A program made the position numbers and the translations under genes. Under the pieces are notes generated by a model. The model had not been told where the DNA came from and made no database searches. It was given only the letters and a program-made list of their open reading frames with translations. From Eutreptiella sp. 'Long Island Sound 2002' (lineage: Eukaryota > Euglenozoa > Euglenophyceae > Eutreptiales > Eutreptiaceae): 64,000 bases of DNA. Shown here in pieces: positions 54,536-64,000 of the stretch (position 1 is the stretch's first letter; each line of letters opens with the position of its first letter). The stretch spans positions 16,566,329-16,630,328 of the forward strand of contig OZ038386.1 of the NCBI GenBank assembly GCA_964036045.1. The letters run 5' to 3'.

Positions 54536-54896
54536 GGGGGCGCCCTTGCACTGCGCGCACACGTTGCGCTACTTTTAGACTAGATAAAACCGGGCAGTCT
54601 GTCACGTCAACTCGAGGGACCACGCCAAAGCGTGGGAGTCCATCACCGCAACTCAAGGGCCCACACCAAAGTGTGAGAGTCCATGGTGAAGATGAGCAAA
54701 AAAAATGTGAAAAGGGGGGTGGAAATGGGTGAAAGTGGGTGAAAATCCAAAAATGCCATATCCCCCATGTGGAAGAAGCATCAAAACCTATGCTAGGGGC
54801 AACAATGATGCCCCTAGTATCACAAAGTATGGGTCTCCAGTACGGCTAGACACCCAAATAGTTGCACTGCGCCCGCACTGCGCTAAGGGCGCCCCC
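54536..54896. mobile_element. MITE-like element, 361 bp, 12-bp TIR, TCA duplication
   Basis: Perfect terminal inverted repeats GGGGGCGCCCTT (54,536-54,547) and AAGGGCGCCCCC (54,885-54,896), continued imperfectly by GCACTGCGC-type sequence, are flanked by TCA on both sides (54,533-54,535 and 54,897-54,899). The interior has a near-duplicate pair of CCACRCCAAAGYGTG blocks and an 8-bp hairpin CTAGGGGC/GCCCCTAG (54,793-54,817). There is no coding capacity. G-rich termini and a 3-bp duplication fit a PIF/Harbinger-type MITE. Confidence 0.65.
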
Positions 54897-54899
54897 TCA

Positions 54900-57800
54900 G
54901 TGTCCTGAAATCCCACAAATCAGGTGATAAGACATTGGCGTTGCCGATTGGAACAATAGGCAAGAAAACAGCATGTTGGTCTCTGTCAGCTACAACACAG
55001 TCGACAAAAGTGTAACAACCTATGAAACAGGATTCAATGCAAGCAAAAATAAAACTCAGGAGCTCCTCAACCTGTTCTTCTCGACCAACTAATCAACAAA
55101 TCCCCAGAAAGCCTGAGCGGGAAGCTGTCACATGTATCCCATGAGCCATGCTCATGTCTGCAGAAGCCAGCCTAAAAGTTCTTTGACGGTGGTAAGAATG
55201 TCAGCCACCTTGAACATGAAGACGAAGAAGTAAACAGGCCAGACTGAGCCACTGCCGCAAGAAACCACAAAATTTTGCAGCGTTATGATGGGTGCAACCA
55301 GACATGCCTGCGAGATGTTGGCGAACAAAATTGGAAGAGCGCATATACTCTTTGATACCCAAAAATCAAGAAAATATCTCGTCTGCCCAACGCATACTCC
55401 GTGGTCACACAATGCTCAAAGGGGTATTTGGTGATCAACATGGCTTCCTGATACCAGACACTTAGATTCTGTATGTGCATGGGTTCACAGTGATAACAAC
55501 ATGTTGCACACAAAATGGTCCAACATGGCTGTGCTGTGCTTTAATCTTTGAACAAAAGCAGTGGGCCTAGGCATTCAAAAGGTTAGACTGATATAAAGAA
55601 TGTTGATGGAATTTGGGTTCTGCACAACAATGGTGCACACTGCTGGTGGTGCTGATTCTTTGACCGACAGTGAAGTTCTTCAAATGCCAGTGAATAGCGG
55701 CAGAATCCAGACAAGAAGATGGATGTGGCAAAACAAAAGTAAATGGCAACTCCCTTTCCCTGCTGCACCCAAAACTGACGTCTTGCTCGATAAAGTCAAC
55801 ATACCCTGTGCTAAACCGCTTACCTGTGAAAAAAACCTGGACGACAGCCCCTTGAGACCACATAAGAGAGCAAATACCGATCGCATGGCTGCGTAGCAGA
55901 CACAAATTTCGGCACAGACTCGATTTATTTAAAGAAAAAAGCTGTAAACATGCGTGTGTGATGGTTACACCCATATTTTGGTTTCATGCCCCCCCCCCCC
56001 ACTCCCAAAAAGATCTTACTACTTTTGACTAAGATCTTCTTGCATTCCAATTGGGAGAAAGGGGGGCTGCCCCACACGTGCACAACTTTTAAAACAATCC
56101 TTGTGAAGAAATTACTAACCCTGCAGATTCATCCTATGGACAGAGATGAGGGAATGAAACAACACATTTGCACTGCATGTGCACTTTTGGGCCCCTTGCC
56201 TCGCATGCTTGCATGATACATGGCCTTTTGGTCAGATTTTTCTGCAGCTGATTGAGACCCTGACGCCACTTCCGACTGCAACACAACAGTTGCGCCTCAT
56301 CAAATCAGCCCCCCATTGCCTGGGGTGCTCTGACATGCATCTGGCATGCACACCCATGCCAACTTGGGGTCCACATTGTTGACTTGGTGAGTTTTTGCCG
56401 TCGCGTCTGGGTGTCTGCTTAGTTTTACTGGGCACTCTCAGAGGGCAGTACTGACGACTGCTGCAGATCAATCCACAAGAACCCCAACCTGTCTGCCAGA
56501 AGCTCTCTTACGCAGGTCTGAGCCACGGGCTGTTGACGGTGGCCAGACAGCCTGTGGGCTGAGGATTGGGTTGGGCATGACGTGCCAGTGTGGGTGCCCT
56601 CTGAGTTTTTAGCATGAGCATGTCCCTTTTGGTAACCCATGCCTACTTCCAAACACCTTACAAAACTGTATTCAGTGCTCCAATGGTTAGCCCCACATTT
56701 GCTGCTGTGATGAGGGGGGATCATCATTGTGTGTGCCTGGGAATCACCTACTTTTTTTGATGCATGGCGGTTCCCCGCCGGTTTTCATTCTGTGTCCACA
56801 TTGTTCCATTCTCGGGATGGCAGTGACAAGGCGTAGCCCTTGCTGATCCGCCATGATCCTTTGATTGTACAGTTTAGTGTACAGGGTACCCAAAATATTG
56901 AACATGGCAAACTGATGAAGAATCTGTTCATTGGCAAGGCCAATCCACATACACTGTGAAAATCACTGCCCTTTGGCACCATTGGAGTGTTGTGTGGGTT
57001 GCTGGGTTGTGTCTTTCCCCATTCTGCAGTGCCACAAACTAGAATTCATTGTTTACCTGCAGACTGTAGAGGTCGCCTGGTCTGGGAATCACCTACTTTG
57101 GCTGGTGTTTAGATTTGGAGCTGCTCGTAGTATTTTCGAACATAAAGATCAGTGCTCAAATGTCTACGCCTCATCACATGAATCCTCACACAACCAGAAA
57201 TGCTGAGCAGCAACCTAGACTACCTGATATTCAATCAAACCCAGCAAACTTGAAGAGGCAGTGTCATTCAAAAAGCGCTGGTTTTGGACCCTAACCCTGC
57301 ACCACTGGTCCTTTGGAGTCAGGGGTGACAGAGACTGCCCAAGAACATCGCTCGAGTGGAGCACACTGCAGGCGCTGGGAAGGCAGAAATGATTCCTGAA
57401 TGAATGCCAGTGCGAGCCAACCGCTTTAACAAAGTCGTGTCTGGAAGAGGACAGAGCAAAGCTAAACAACAGGTCAGGGAAAATCCATGATTCTCAAGTT
57501 AACTTCCAAACACAGAACATAATGTAGCTTGGCAAAAAATGCAACGAAAGAATGTAATACTACCAGAGAAAACTTTGGAAGGAAAATGGTTCACCGCAAA
57601 AAGAGTTTATACCAGATGAGCAATGGTGGCTGACGAGGTGGTTAGAGTCTGGGATGGATTATGGTTGGCAACGAGGTCAGGGTTATGTTTGGAGTGGGTA
57701 TGCAAGGTTACCAGTACCGTCAGCGGCTGCGGATTAGAGAGGGGCTGAGCACTTCGGTTCCACTGGAGAGGGCAGAGAAGAGGTCACTGACTGTGAATCG

Positions 57801-58588
57801 TGAAAAGAATCGCAATTTCTGTTGCTGTGGAGGCATGATATCCAGTTTGCCCATTGGCAGCCAGGATCCTACACAGAGACCATGCAGGAGTGACCATCCT
57901 ACAAGCTGAACAGGCCTTGCTGCCCCACAGCGTGGACAGGCAATGCGCTCCTACCACCTGAACAGGCAAGATACCCCACAACCTGGACAGGGTGCAGCTT
58001 CCTTTTCCCTGTGCAGTACTGCATGTGGACCCTGCTGCTGAACCCCCCTGCAAGGGTACCTCCCCGAGTGCATTCCATCATGGTGCACAGCAGAGACCTT
58101 CCCCACCCCAGTGGAAAAGGGGATATGAACTCCAGTCCCAGGAACCTTTGAGAGGCATTTCCGTTGCGTAACATATGAGGCAGCCGCAGGGAAACACGGC
58201 TTCTCTTCAACATACGGCAGCTTCGAACGCTGTCGCTTGCTGCCATCAGTCTTTCGCCGCGAGTTTCAGTTGGACTTGTTTTTCTGATTTTTCTCTCTTC
58301 CTCTCGCAAACCCCCACCAGGTGGCTTTTTCCTCAGGCGGCAATACTCCCCTGCCCTCAGCTCTGCACAGCTACAGATGATGATACATATACAAAAGTCA
58401 AGCACTTGCACCATTCCATGATTTCCTCTGCCGACACTGTCATTGCCACCGCGTCTACGCTCCCACATGAATTTAGTGCTGTAATAGACTGCAGGATACG
58501 TCTTCAGTTTCAAATACAATACGGGGCCATCCGGAAACGAGATGAATATGCCGGGCACAAGGACAGGGCGCAGTGGCTGGTGTACTTT
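54900..58588. other. No recognised gene
   Basis: Only scattered short open frames. A weak 54-bp duplication of a CCTACNANCTGAACAGGC motif lies near 57,897-58,000. No domain or exon could be supported. Confidence 0.5.
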
Positions 58589-59000
58589 GAGGGAGTACTC
58601 GCACCGTGCGCGCACCGTGCGTGCACCGCGCACGCACCGTGCCAAGTATTTGAACAACTTCCCCAGCAGATGGTCTACCCGGAGAGGGGTTGTAGATGGT
58701 ACCTGGTAGGCTCTGAAGTGTTACCATCCCCCCTGGTTGGCTCTGAATGGTTGCTGTTATATCCAGGTGGGCCTTGGATGGTCACTGTTATTTCCTGATG
58801 GGCTCTGGATAGTTGCTGTTATTTCTTGGTGGGTCCTGGATGCTTGTTGTTATTTACTGGTGGGTCCTGGATGGTTACTGTTATTTCCCACTGTGTCCTG
58901 GGTGGTTACCATATTTTCCTTATGGGCCATGGATGGTCACCGGTAATTCTCAACAACTCAAATACTTGCACCGTGCGCACACCGTGCCCGGTACTCCCTC
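58589..59000. mobile_element. MITE-like element, 412 bp, with GC-rich inverted termini
   Basis: GAGGGAGTAC (58,589-58,598) is inverted as GTACTCCCTC (58,991-59,000). The similarity extends inward over ~75 bp as CGCACCGTGC-rich sequence followed by CAAGTATTTGA. Flanking TTT on both sides may be a 3-bp duplication but is low complexity. The interior is a 31-bp minisatellite. No coding capacity. Confidence 0.55.
58710..58945. repeat. 31-bp minisatellite
   Basis: The motif CCTGGATGGTTACTGTTATTT recurs in variant form at exact 31-bp steps (for example 58,804, 58,835, 58,866), about 7 units. It lies inside the 58.6-59.0 kb inverted-repeat element. Confidence 0.8.
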
Positions 59001-59823
59001 TTTGCCACTGGCTCACGGCGATCCAACGCCACAGCCACCAAAAAATGTTGCCCAGAAACCCCCCAACGACAAAGTGTTTCTTTTGGGAACCCAGTGGCAA
59101 ACCCCACAAAGTAATGAGCAGCACACGTGCTGCTGAGTTAAAGAAAATTGCTCTCGTAGTGCAGATGGATGGACAACGGCATCCAAGGCGACCGCAATGT
59201 CACACCTTGTTTGCGGCGTGCAATCCTTTCAGAAATGGGTGCCATCAAACCCACACACAGGTACCACTACCTCTGAGGGAAGCAAGGGCAAATATAAGAC
59301 GACTGACTTCGCATAACCAGGTCATCTGCACACCTCCATTAGGATTTCAACGAGTCGATGTTGACCTCACAACATATCACTGCAGACTCTGCAAAGAGTA
59401 TCCATCAGCTCTACAAATTCCCGTACCAATTCAGTATTGCGGATCAACTTTGGGTTGGGGTCAACCATGGGTCAACCCTGCACCATAGGCATCGCAACTA
59501 ACCGACACACTGGTCCACGATGACAAGAACCTGCTGGGAGAATCTTGTACCACACAAACTTGAGAGACCATTCAGAATGACACTGTTAAGAACGTTGCCC
59601 TCCATTCAGTGGTTTTAACGCAGCAGAGGCAAAGGGCTTGATCCAATGCCACCAGCTTGGCAGGGGACTAGTCAACCCCACCCTCTCCGGGTCTAACATT
59701 GGTCCGCCGACTCACACTATGATAGTCAGCCGCTATTGCCCCGGACATTGATACGAGCTGGCGGGGCACCTTTGCGTGCCACCTCTTGTTTGATTCTCGT
59801 AGCCTCAGCCTTCCCTCTCCGAC

Positions 59824-60060
59824 CACACACTCACACACACACGCGCGCGTGAGTAATCTCAAATACGAACACAGCGACACAGAGCGGGACGCAACCTGGG
59901 CGCTCCTCGTTCTGTGTGGAGGCTGCGTGGGAGCAAGTCCGCTGTATCACCCACAAACAAATCCACGCACTGCACGCAAACTGCGCAAACTGCGCACGCA
60001 TGTCCTCGGCCCTCAACTCTTTACATGCACACGCGCGCGCGCGTGCATGCACGCACGCAC
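59824..60060. repeat. Two alternating CA/CG tracts (Z-DNA-prone)
   Basis: ACACACACGCGCGCGTGAG at about 59,832-59,852 and ACACGCGCGCGCGTGCATGC at about 60,030-60,050. Both are alternating purine-pyrimidine runs. Elsewhere in 59,001-61,640 I see a poly-A run (about 60,880-60,895) but no gene. Confidence 0.75.
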
Positions 60061-61650
60061 GATTGACCGTGCATCCGCGTTGTGTCCAACCTTTCATGGT
60101 ATTCTCATTGTCGATCACATCCTGTGTGTGCACTGCATGAATGAGGGGTTCAAGCCTCCTTGACCTGCAACTAGCTGCTGGCAAAAGGCAAGTGAGAAAG
60201 GGCTGGGGAGAGGTCAGGCGCACAGAACGTCAGGGGCTGCATACCATTACTTCACCAGGTCCAGCATGCTACACTAAGTAACGGAAGTCAAGACTGCCCA
60301 TGCATAGAATTCTGCATTGCCACGGACCCGCATAGACCAAACCTCAGCCTGACCCTGTTCCTGCCCCTAACCCTAGCACTATCTCCAATTCTGCCCTGTC
60401 CAGAAACAAACCGTAACCTGAAACCTCTATGGGGAGAGAACCGGAACCCCCACAGGAAAAGAAATGCGTCGCCTTACGTGAGCATAAAAGCGAAGGCGAC
60501 GCAACCCCCGGACATACCAATGGGGCTGTCGCCTTCAATGGCCCAACGGAGCCGCGGGCCCCCAAGCAATCCCACATGGTACTGGGCTTTTGCAGGACCT
60601 TTGAGCCTGACCCCCTCTAATGCTGACCCCATCCCCTGCCACAGCCCCAACACCAAACACGCAGCTATCGAGCTGGATGGTGTGCAATGCACGCGGGTGC
60701 AGTGCAGTCGCAGTTGCCTTGATGGATCTGCCTAATTTTCTCCGACAGTTCGATGCCACCCTGACGGTACGACCGTCGAGACTCCCGATGCAAAGCCAGC
60801 CCGCGGCAGGAAGAAAGCAGTTGCACTCAAACACCCCAAGCTGAGAAAACCGTGGATGTCCGGCGGACTGTGCTCCGAAAAAAAAAAAAAAAAGGCAACT
60901 CACCGGTACAGCAACAATCAACGACTGTCGGCGGTTGTGCGCCAACCACCATTCCGCCGCTGCTGCCGCTGACCGCCGCTCGGTTGCCCGCCAACCGCGA
61001 ATGACGAAAAGGGACAAAATTGTTTTTGTGTGCATCCTGACAACCGGGGCTCTGGTCCAATGCATTGAAGGGTGGCAGTTTGTTGAGGGGGTCCGTTGTG
61101 TACGGATAAAGGTGCTGAGTGCCATGGTGCTGCCCTCTCATGGCCATGTGCAATCCCCCCCCCCTCGTTTTCCAGACCTTGGAGCCCCATATGCCCCCAT
61201 TGTTGGGCAACAACCTAAATAAACAAATATCGCTCGTCCAGCCTCCAGGGGAGGGTACGGCATAAAGATGGAGATTTTTCGTGGATATGACACTGTGCAC
61301 ACGCGCGCGACTCAAGCAGACCGCGTGAGGTGGCCCACAAGCGCGATGCGGACGGCTAGACCTGCATTCCCACTGCGGCCTGCAACCCACACGCCCCAAC
61401 GCCCCACCCGATCACCCGATCGTGTGCTGGCCAACCCTCCTCTGTTGCTCGCCCCCAAGATGCCGATGGACCACCGTACATAGGCAGCCCGTGGGACAAG
61501 CTTTCAGAGGAAATGCTGCACACGCCAGAGAATAAGACCAGGGCCCGCCTGAGGGTGGAAGCCGTGCCCTGGTCGCGCTGGTGGCGGTGGCGGTGCCAGA
61601 CCCCTTGCAGCGAAGAACGTCAAATGCAGAACCCAGCAGCAACTACACCC

Positions 61651-61900
61651 TTGATATCACCAATGCACGCAGTCATGCCCCCCTCATACAACAGATGCAA
61701 ACACCGATACACCCGTGACACCGCTGCAAGCACCCAAGCCCTTGATACCACCAATGCAAAGATCTACACCCTTGATACTACCAATGCAAGCACCCACAAA
61801 CCTTCATACCACAAATGTGAAGACCCACACCCTGTGTGCCACCACAACCTCCGCCACCAATCCACCAAGGGAAGCACTCACAACCTTCATACCAACAATA
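61651..61900. repeat. 30-bp minisatellite with in-frame 10-residue translation
   Basis: Units starting CTTGATAYCACCAATGCA occur at 61,651, 61,741 and 61,771, with degenerate copies at 61,681, 61,711, 61,801 and 61,831, all in steps of 30 bp. In the 146-codon frame 61,513-61,950 this gives a 10-residue Thr/Asn-rich repeat (LDTTNAxxxT). Whether it is translated is unknown. Confidence 0.7.
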
Positions 61901-62114
61901 AAAGCACCCGCAACCTCAACAACAATTTTCTTTTTACATCAAATACCTAACTGAATAAACTGGATGCAACAAGAGGAAATGACTGTGGCCTGTGCCTACA
62001 TGACATCAATAAAACATCGCTTTCCAAGCCAGAAAACGCCTGTCCAAAACACGTTGGAGGGCTCACAGGCTAGAGTGCGGAAAGCCAATCGCTGTAGAGG
62101 GCCTGGCTGCTGCC

Positions 62115-62371
62115 CTAGCTTTGGACAATGAAGCGCGATGGGATGCGCCGCAAGTCCGTGCTGAGTTCAGGCAACTCTAGCACATCCTGGGGGGTAAGGT
62201 GGATCTTTTCTCCTGTATTGTACACTAAGGAGTTGTAATGGATGGGGGACAGGTAAGACAGGAAGATGTTCCGCGCCCGGCTCGCTTCCTCCTCAGAGTG
62301 CTCCAGTGAAGATGCAACGTAGCGGTGGTACCATTTGCCTTCCGTGGACACCATGACGTAGCAGACACAGC
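62115..62371 (-). CDS. Possible terminal coding exon, function unknown
   Basis: On the minus strand a pyrimidine-rich tract ends in CCCCAG at 62,372, a good 3' splice site. The following 257 bp encode a non-repetitive, well-mixed peptide (GCVCYVMVSTEGKWYHRYV ... FLSYLSPIHYNSLVYN ... LPELSTDLRRIPSRFIVQS) that ends at a TAG. Composition differs from the low-complexity frames around it. The W-Y-R pattern with a later LP motif is faintly Tudor-like, which I would not rely on. Upstream exons were not identified with confidence, although minus-strand frames at 62,400-62,900 are candidates. It is the only stretch in the last 12 kb that looks like an ordinary host gene. Confidence 0.4.
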
Positions 62372-64000
62372 CTGGGGTACAGACATGAGAGGCGTGGGGC
62401 AGGGGGGGACAGGAGAGGAGGCGGGCAGGCTGGGAGGATGAAGGTCTGCCTCTTGGCCCATGCCTGTTGGATTGTGCGGCACTGGAGATACATCGCACCC
62501 GTTCACAATCGGGTGCTTGTACCATGTGTGCGACGAAGGGCACAACACAAAGTCCACGTGGTAAACTTGCACTGGTGTACATGCGTTGCTGTAACCCTTA
62601 TTGGACACCCATGAAAACCCCGAGAGCGCCAAAACATGCACCAAGACACAGTTCATCATTGTCATCTTCTTCTCCGGAGGCATCTGCATCTGTCCATCAA
62701 CCAGGGTACTGATTATCCGCAGAGCAGAGTGAGGCTCGAAACAGGGTCCCAGCACTTCACATGGTCGCACTGCGTGCAAAGGTGTTCCCATAACGCTCCT
62801 AAGGCAGAGAAATTTTCAACAGGTATCGGGACCCTTTTTTCAGATATCCGCCCCCCATTGCATTTGGAAGGGCTCCCGACCTCGCAGGCTGTCAAATATC
62901 ACTGTTCACAGCCTTGCAGCTCCTCTAAAGTCTCATGTCTGCAGGAGTCTATGCGTGCTTGGAGGTGCTGCTTCCCGTGTCTCACTACTCGTCACGGGGA
63001 GCGGCCCTTCGAGTTCAAGGTAATGCGGCTGATTCAAGGCCCGAGCCCACATTGAAGGTTTGGCGTAAACGGCGCCGAAGGGGTATCTTTTTACAGATGC
63101 GCATGCACTTAATGCCACATTTCAGCACCATGCGCTCAAATCTGCCTTCAGGCACAAGAAACTAGTTTCAATTCCTATGTAGAGCAAATCTTCATCGGCG
63201 ACGGTGTATTTTGTGCTGCGCGCCTTGCCACTGCCAGGCTATGAAGGCTGCTTGGGGACGGCGTGTACGCTTATGCACAATGCCTGGGATACTGCGCGTG
63301 CTGTGTAGACAGCATGCATGCTGCCTGGAAGGGCATGCTTAGCGCTTAGATCCCATGCATGTTCATGCTACCAGACCAGAGGGCAATCTTTGAAAGAAGC
63401 AGATATACAGCATCCACATGAAGAAAGTATGTTTGCAAACGATGCTAAAAGAATGCTGGCATTGGTACAGGGAGAATGCATATCCCATCAGTCAAAAGGG
63501 CAAGGCGATACCTACTGCATCCACAATCCCCTTGAGTGCAATCTCATCCCTGCAGAAGAAATGAGTGGGCTGATGTATACAATTGGAGGCAGCAGCGCAA
63601 GCACAAAAACATGTTCAGAGCATCAGCGTGCATCCTCGTGCCATAACTGTCCCGGGCTGCCCCAGGATATCAGGTGCGACATGTGGCGTTGTGCGTTTAG
63701 CACGCCTTTAACCCGATCGCGCTGCAGATGCCATGAACCAGAGGCATGGAAACAGAGGAGGTGGAGAGAAATGGAGGAAGCTGGAGGGTCCAATGGCTGT
63801 AAGGTCTTGCAGGCATGCCGCACCTATGCCCCAATACACAATGACCATCAAATGTGTGTCTGTGTTTGTGGCTGGCAGTAGTGTGTATGTGTACATCTGT
63901 ACGACAGTCTGCCCCTGGTCCGCACACCGACAAGCCCCCCCCCAAATGACGTAGAATTTCCCGTGGTTTGACATTGTTGCGTTCTTGTGAGAATAATCCT
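62372..64000. other. No firmly supported feature
   Basis: Short open frames on both strands up to 188 codons. Possible upstream exons of the 62.1-62.4 kb gene lie here on the minus strand but splice junctions cannot be fixed. Nothing is recognised from 63,200 to the end. Confidence 0.45.

Noticed and set aside
57661-58798. Host gene candidates from ORFs of 80-250 codons on both strands
   Set aside because: Composition is low complexity or GC-biased, no domain or splice pattern was found, and a tandem-repeat element overlaps part of it.

Overview
This 64 kb window is eukaryotic nuclear DNA, almost certainly from a repeat-rich alga or other protist. It carries no bacterial operons, tRNA or rRNA genes. 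Nearly everything that can be identified is transposable-element sequence, in layers of different age. The Ty3/gypsy chromovirus proteins resemble elements I associate from memory with dinoflagellates and prasinophyte-type green algae. The exact lineage cannot be fixed from the sequence.

Layout. (1) 1-2,350: a 16-bp minisatellite between 133-bp direct repeats, a G11/C11 hairpin, and a decayed PIF/Harbinger transposase. (2) 2,481-8,432 (minus): LTR element 'A' with 5' LTR, PBS, intact gag and the first half of pol; its 3' half is replaced by an 11-bp minisatellite. (3) 8,433-21,922 (plus): 5'-truncated, frameshifted element 'B-prime'. Its 3' LTR is inflated to about 4.8 kb by a partial duplication and by a 3.3-kb insertion made mostly of a 65-bp minisatellite. 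(4) 21,965-23,060 (minus): a hAT transposase remnant. (5) 23,261-47,444 (plus): element 'C', same family as A, with both LTRs but decayed genes. A 1.6-kb insertion in its RT carries an ORF like a 2OG-Fe(II) dioxygenase. (6) 31,325-42,701 (minus): element 'B', structurally intact and 11.4 kb long, inserted into the integrase region of C with a 5-bp target duplication (GGGCA). (7) 47,450-64,000: a degenerate short-repeat field, a pogo/jerky-type DD35D transposase with two in-frame TAG codons, a hAT N-terminal remnant, two MITE-like elements, several minisatellites, and one plausible coding exon near the end.

The four chromovirus copies fall into two families: A/C, and B/B-prime. Both encode gag (CCHC knuckle) and pol (aspartic protease, an extra 'LFAS...PxW' module, RT, RNase H, integrase, chromodomain), with gag and pol in the same frame separated by one stop codon. 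That stop is TGA-CGG in B/B-prime and TAG-GGGGGC in A/C. Neither intact element has an ATG before the protease, which points to stop-codon readthrough. Both families share the LTR start GAGTAAGAAAAAGT and a long, well-conserved 3' noncoding module. The B-family LTR also carries a tRNA-like segment. Relative ages agree: the LTRs of B are nearly identical and its ORFs are open, whereas the LTRs of C, which B interrupts, differ at roughly a dozen sites and its genes are broken. Identities quoted are eye estimates.
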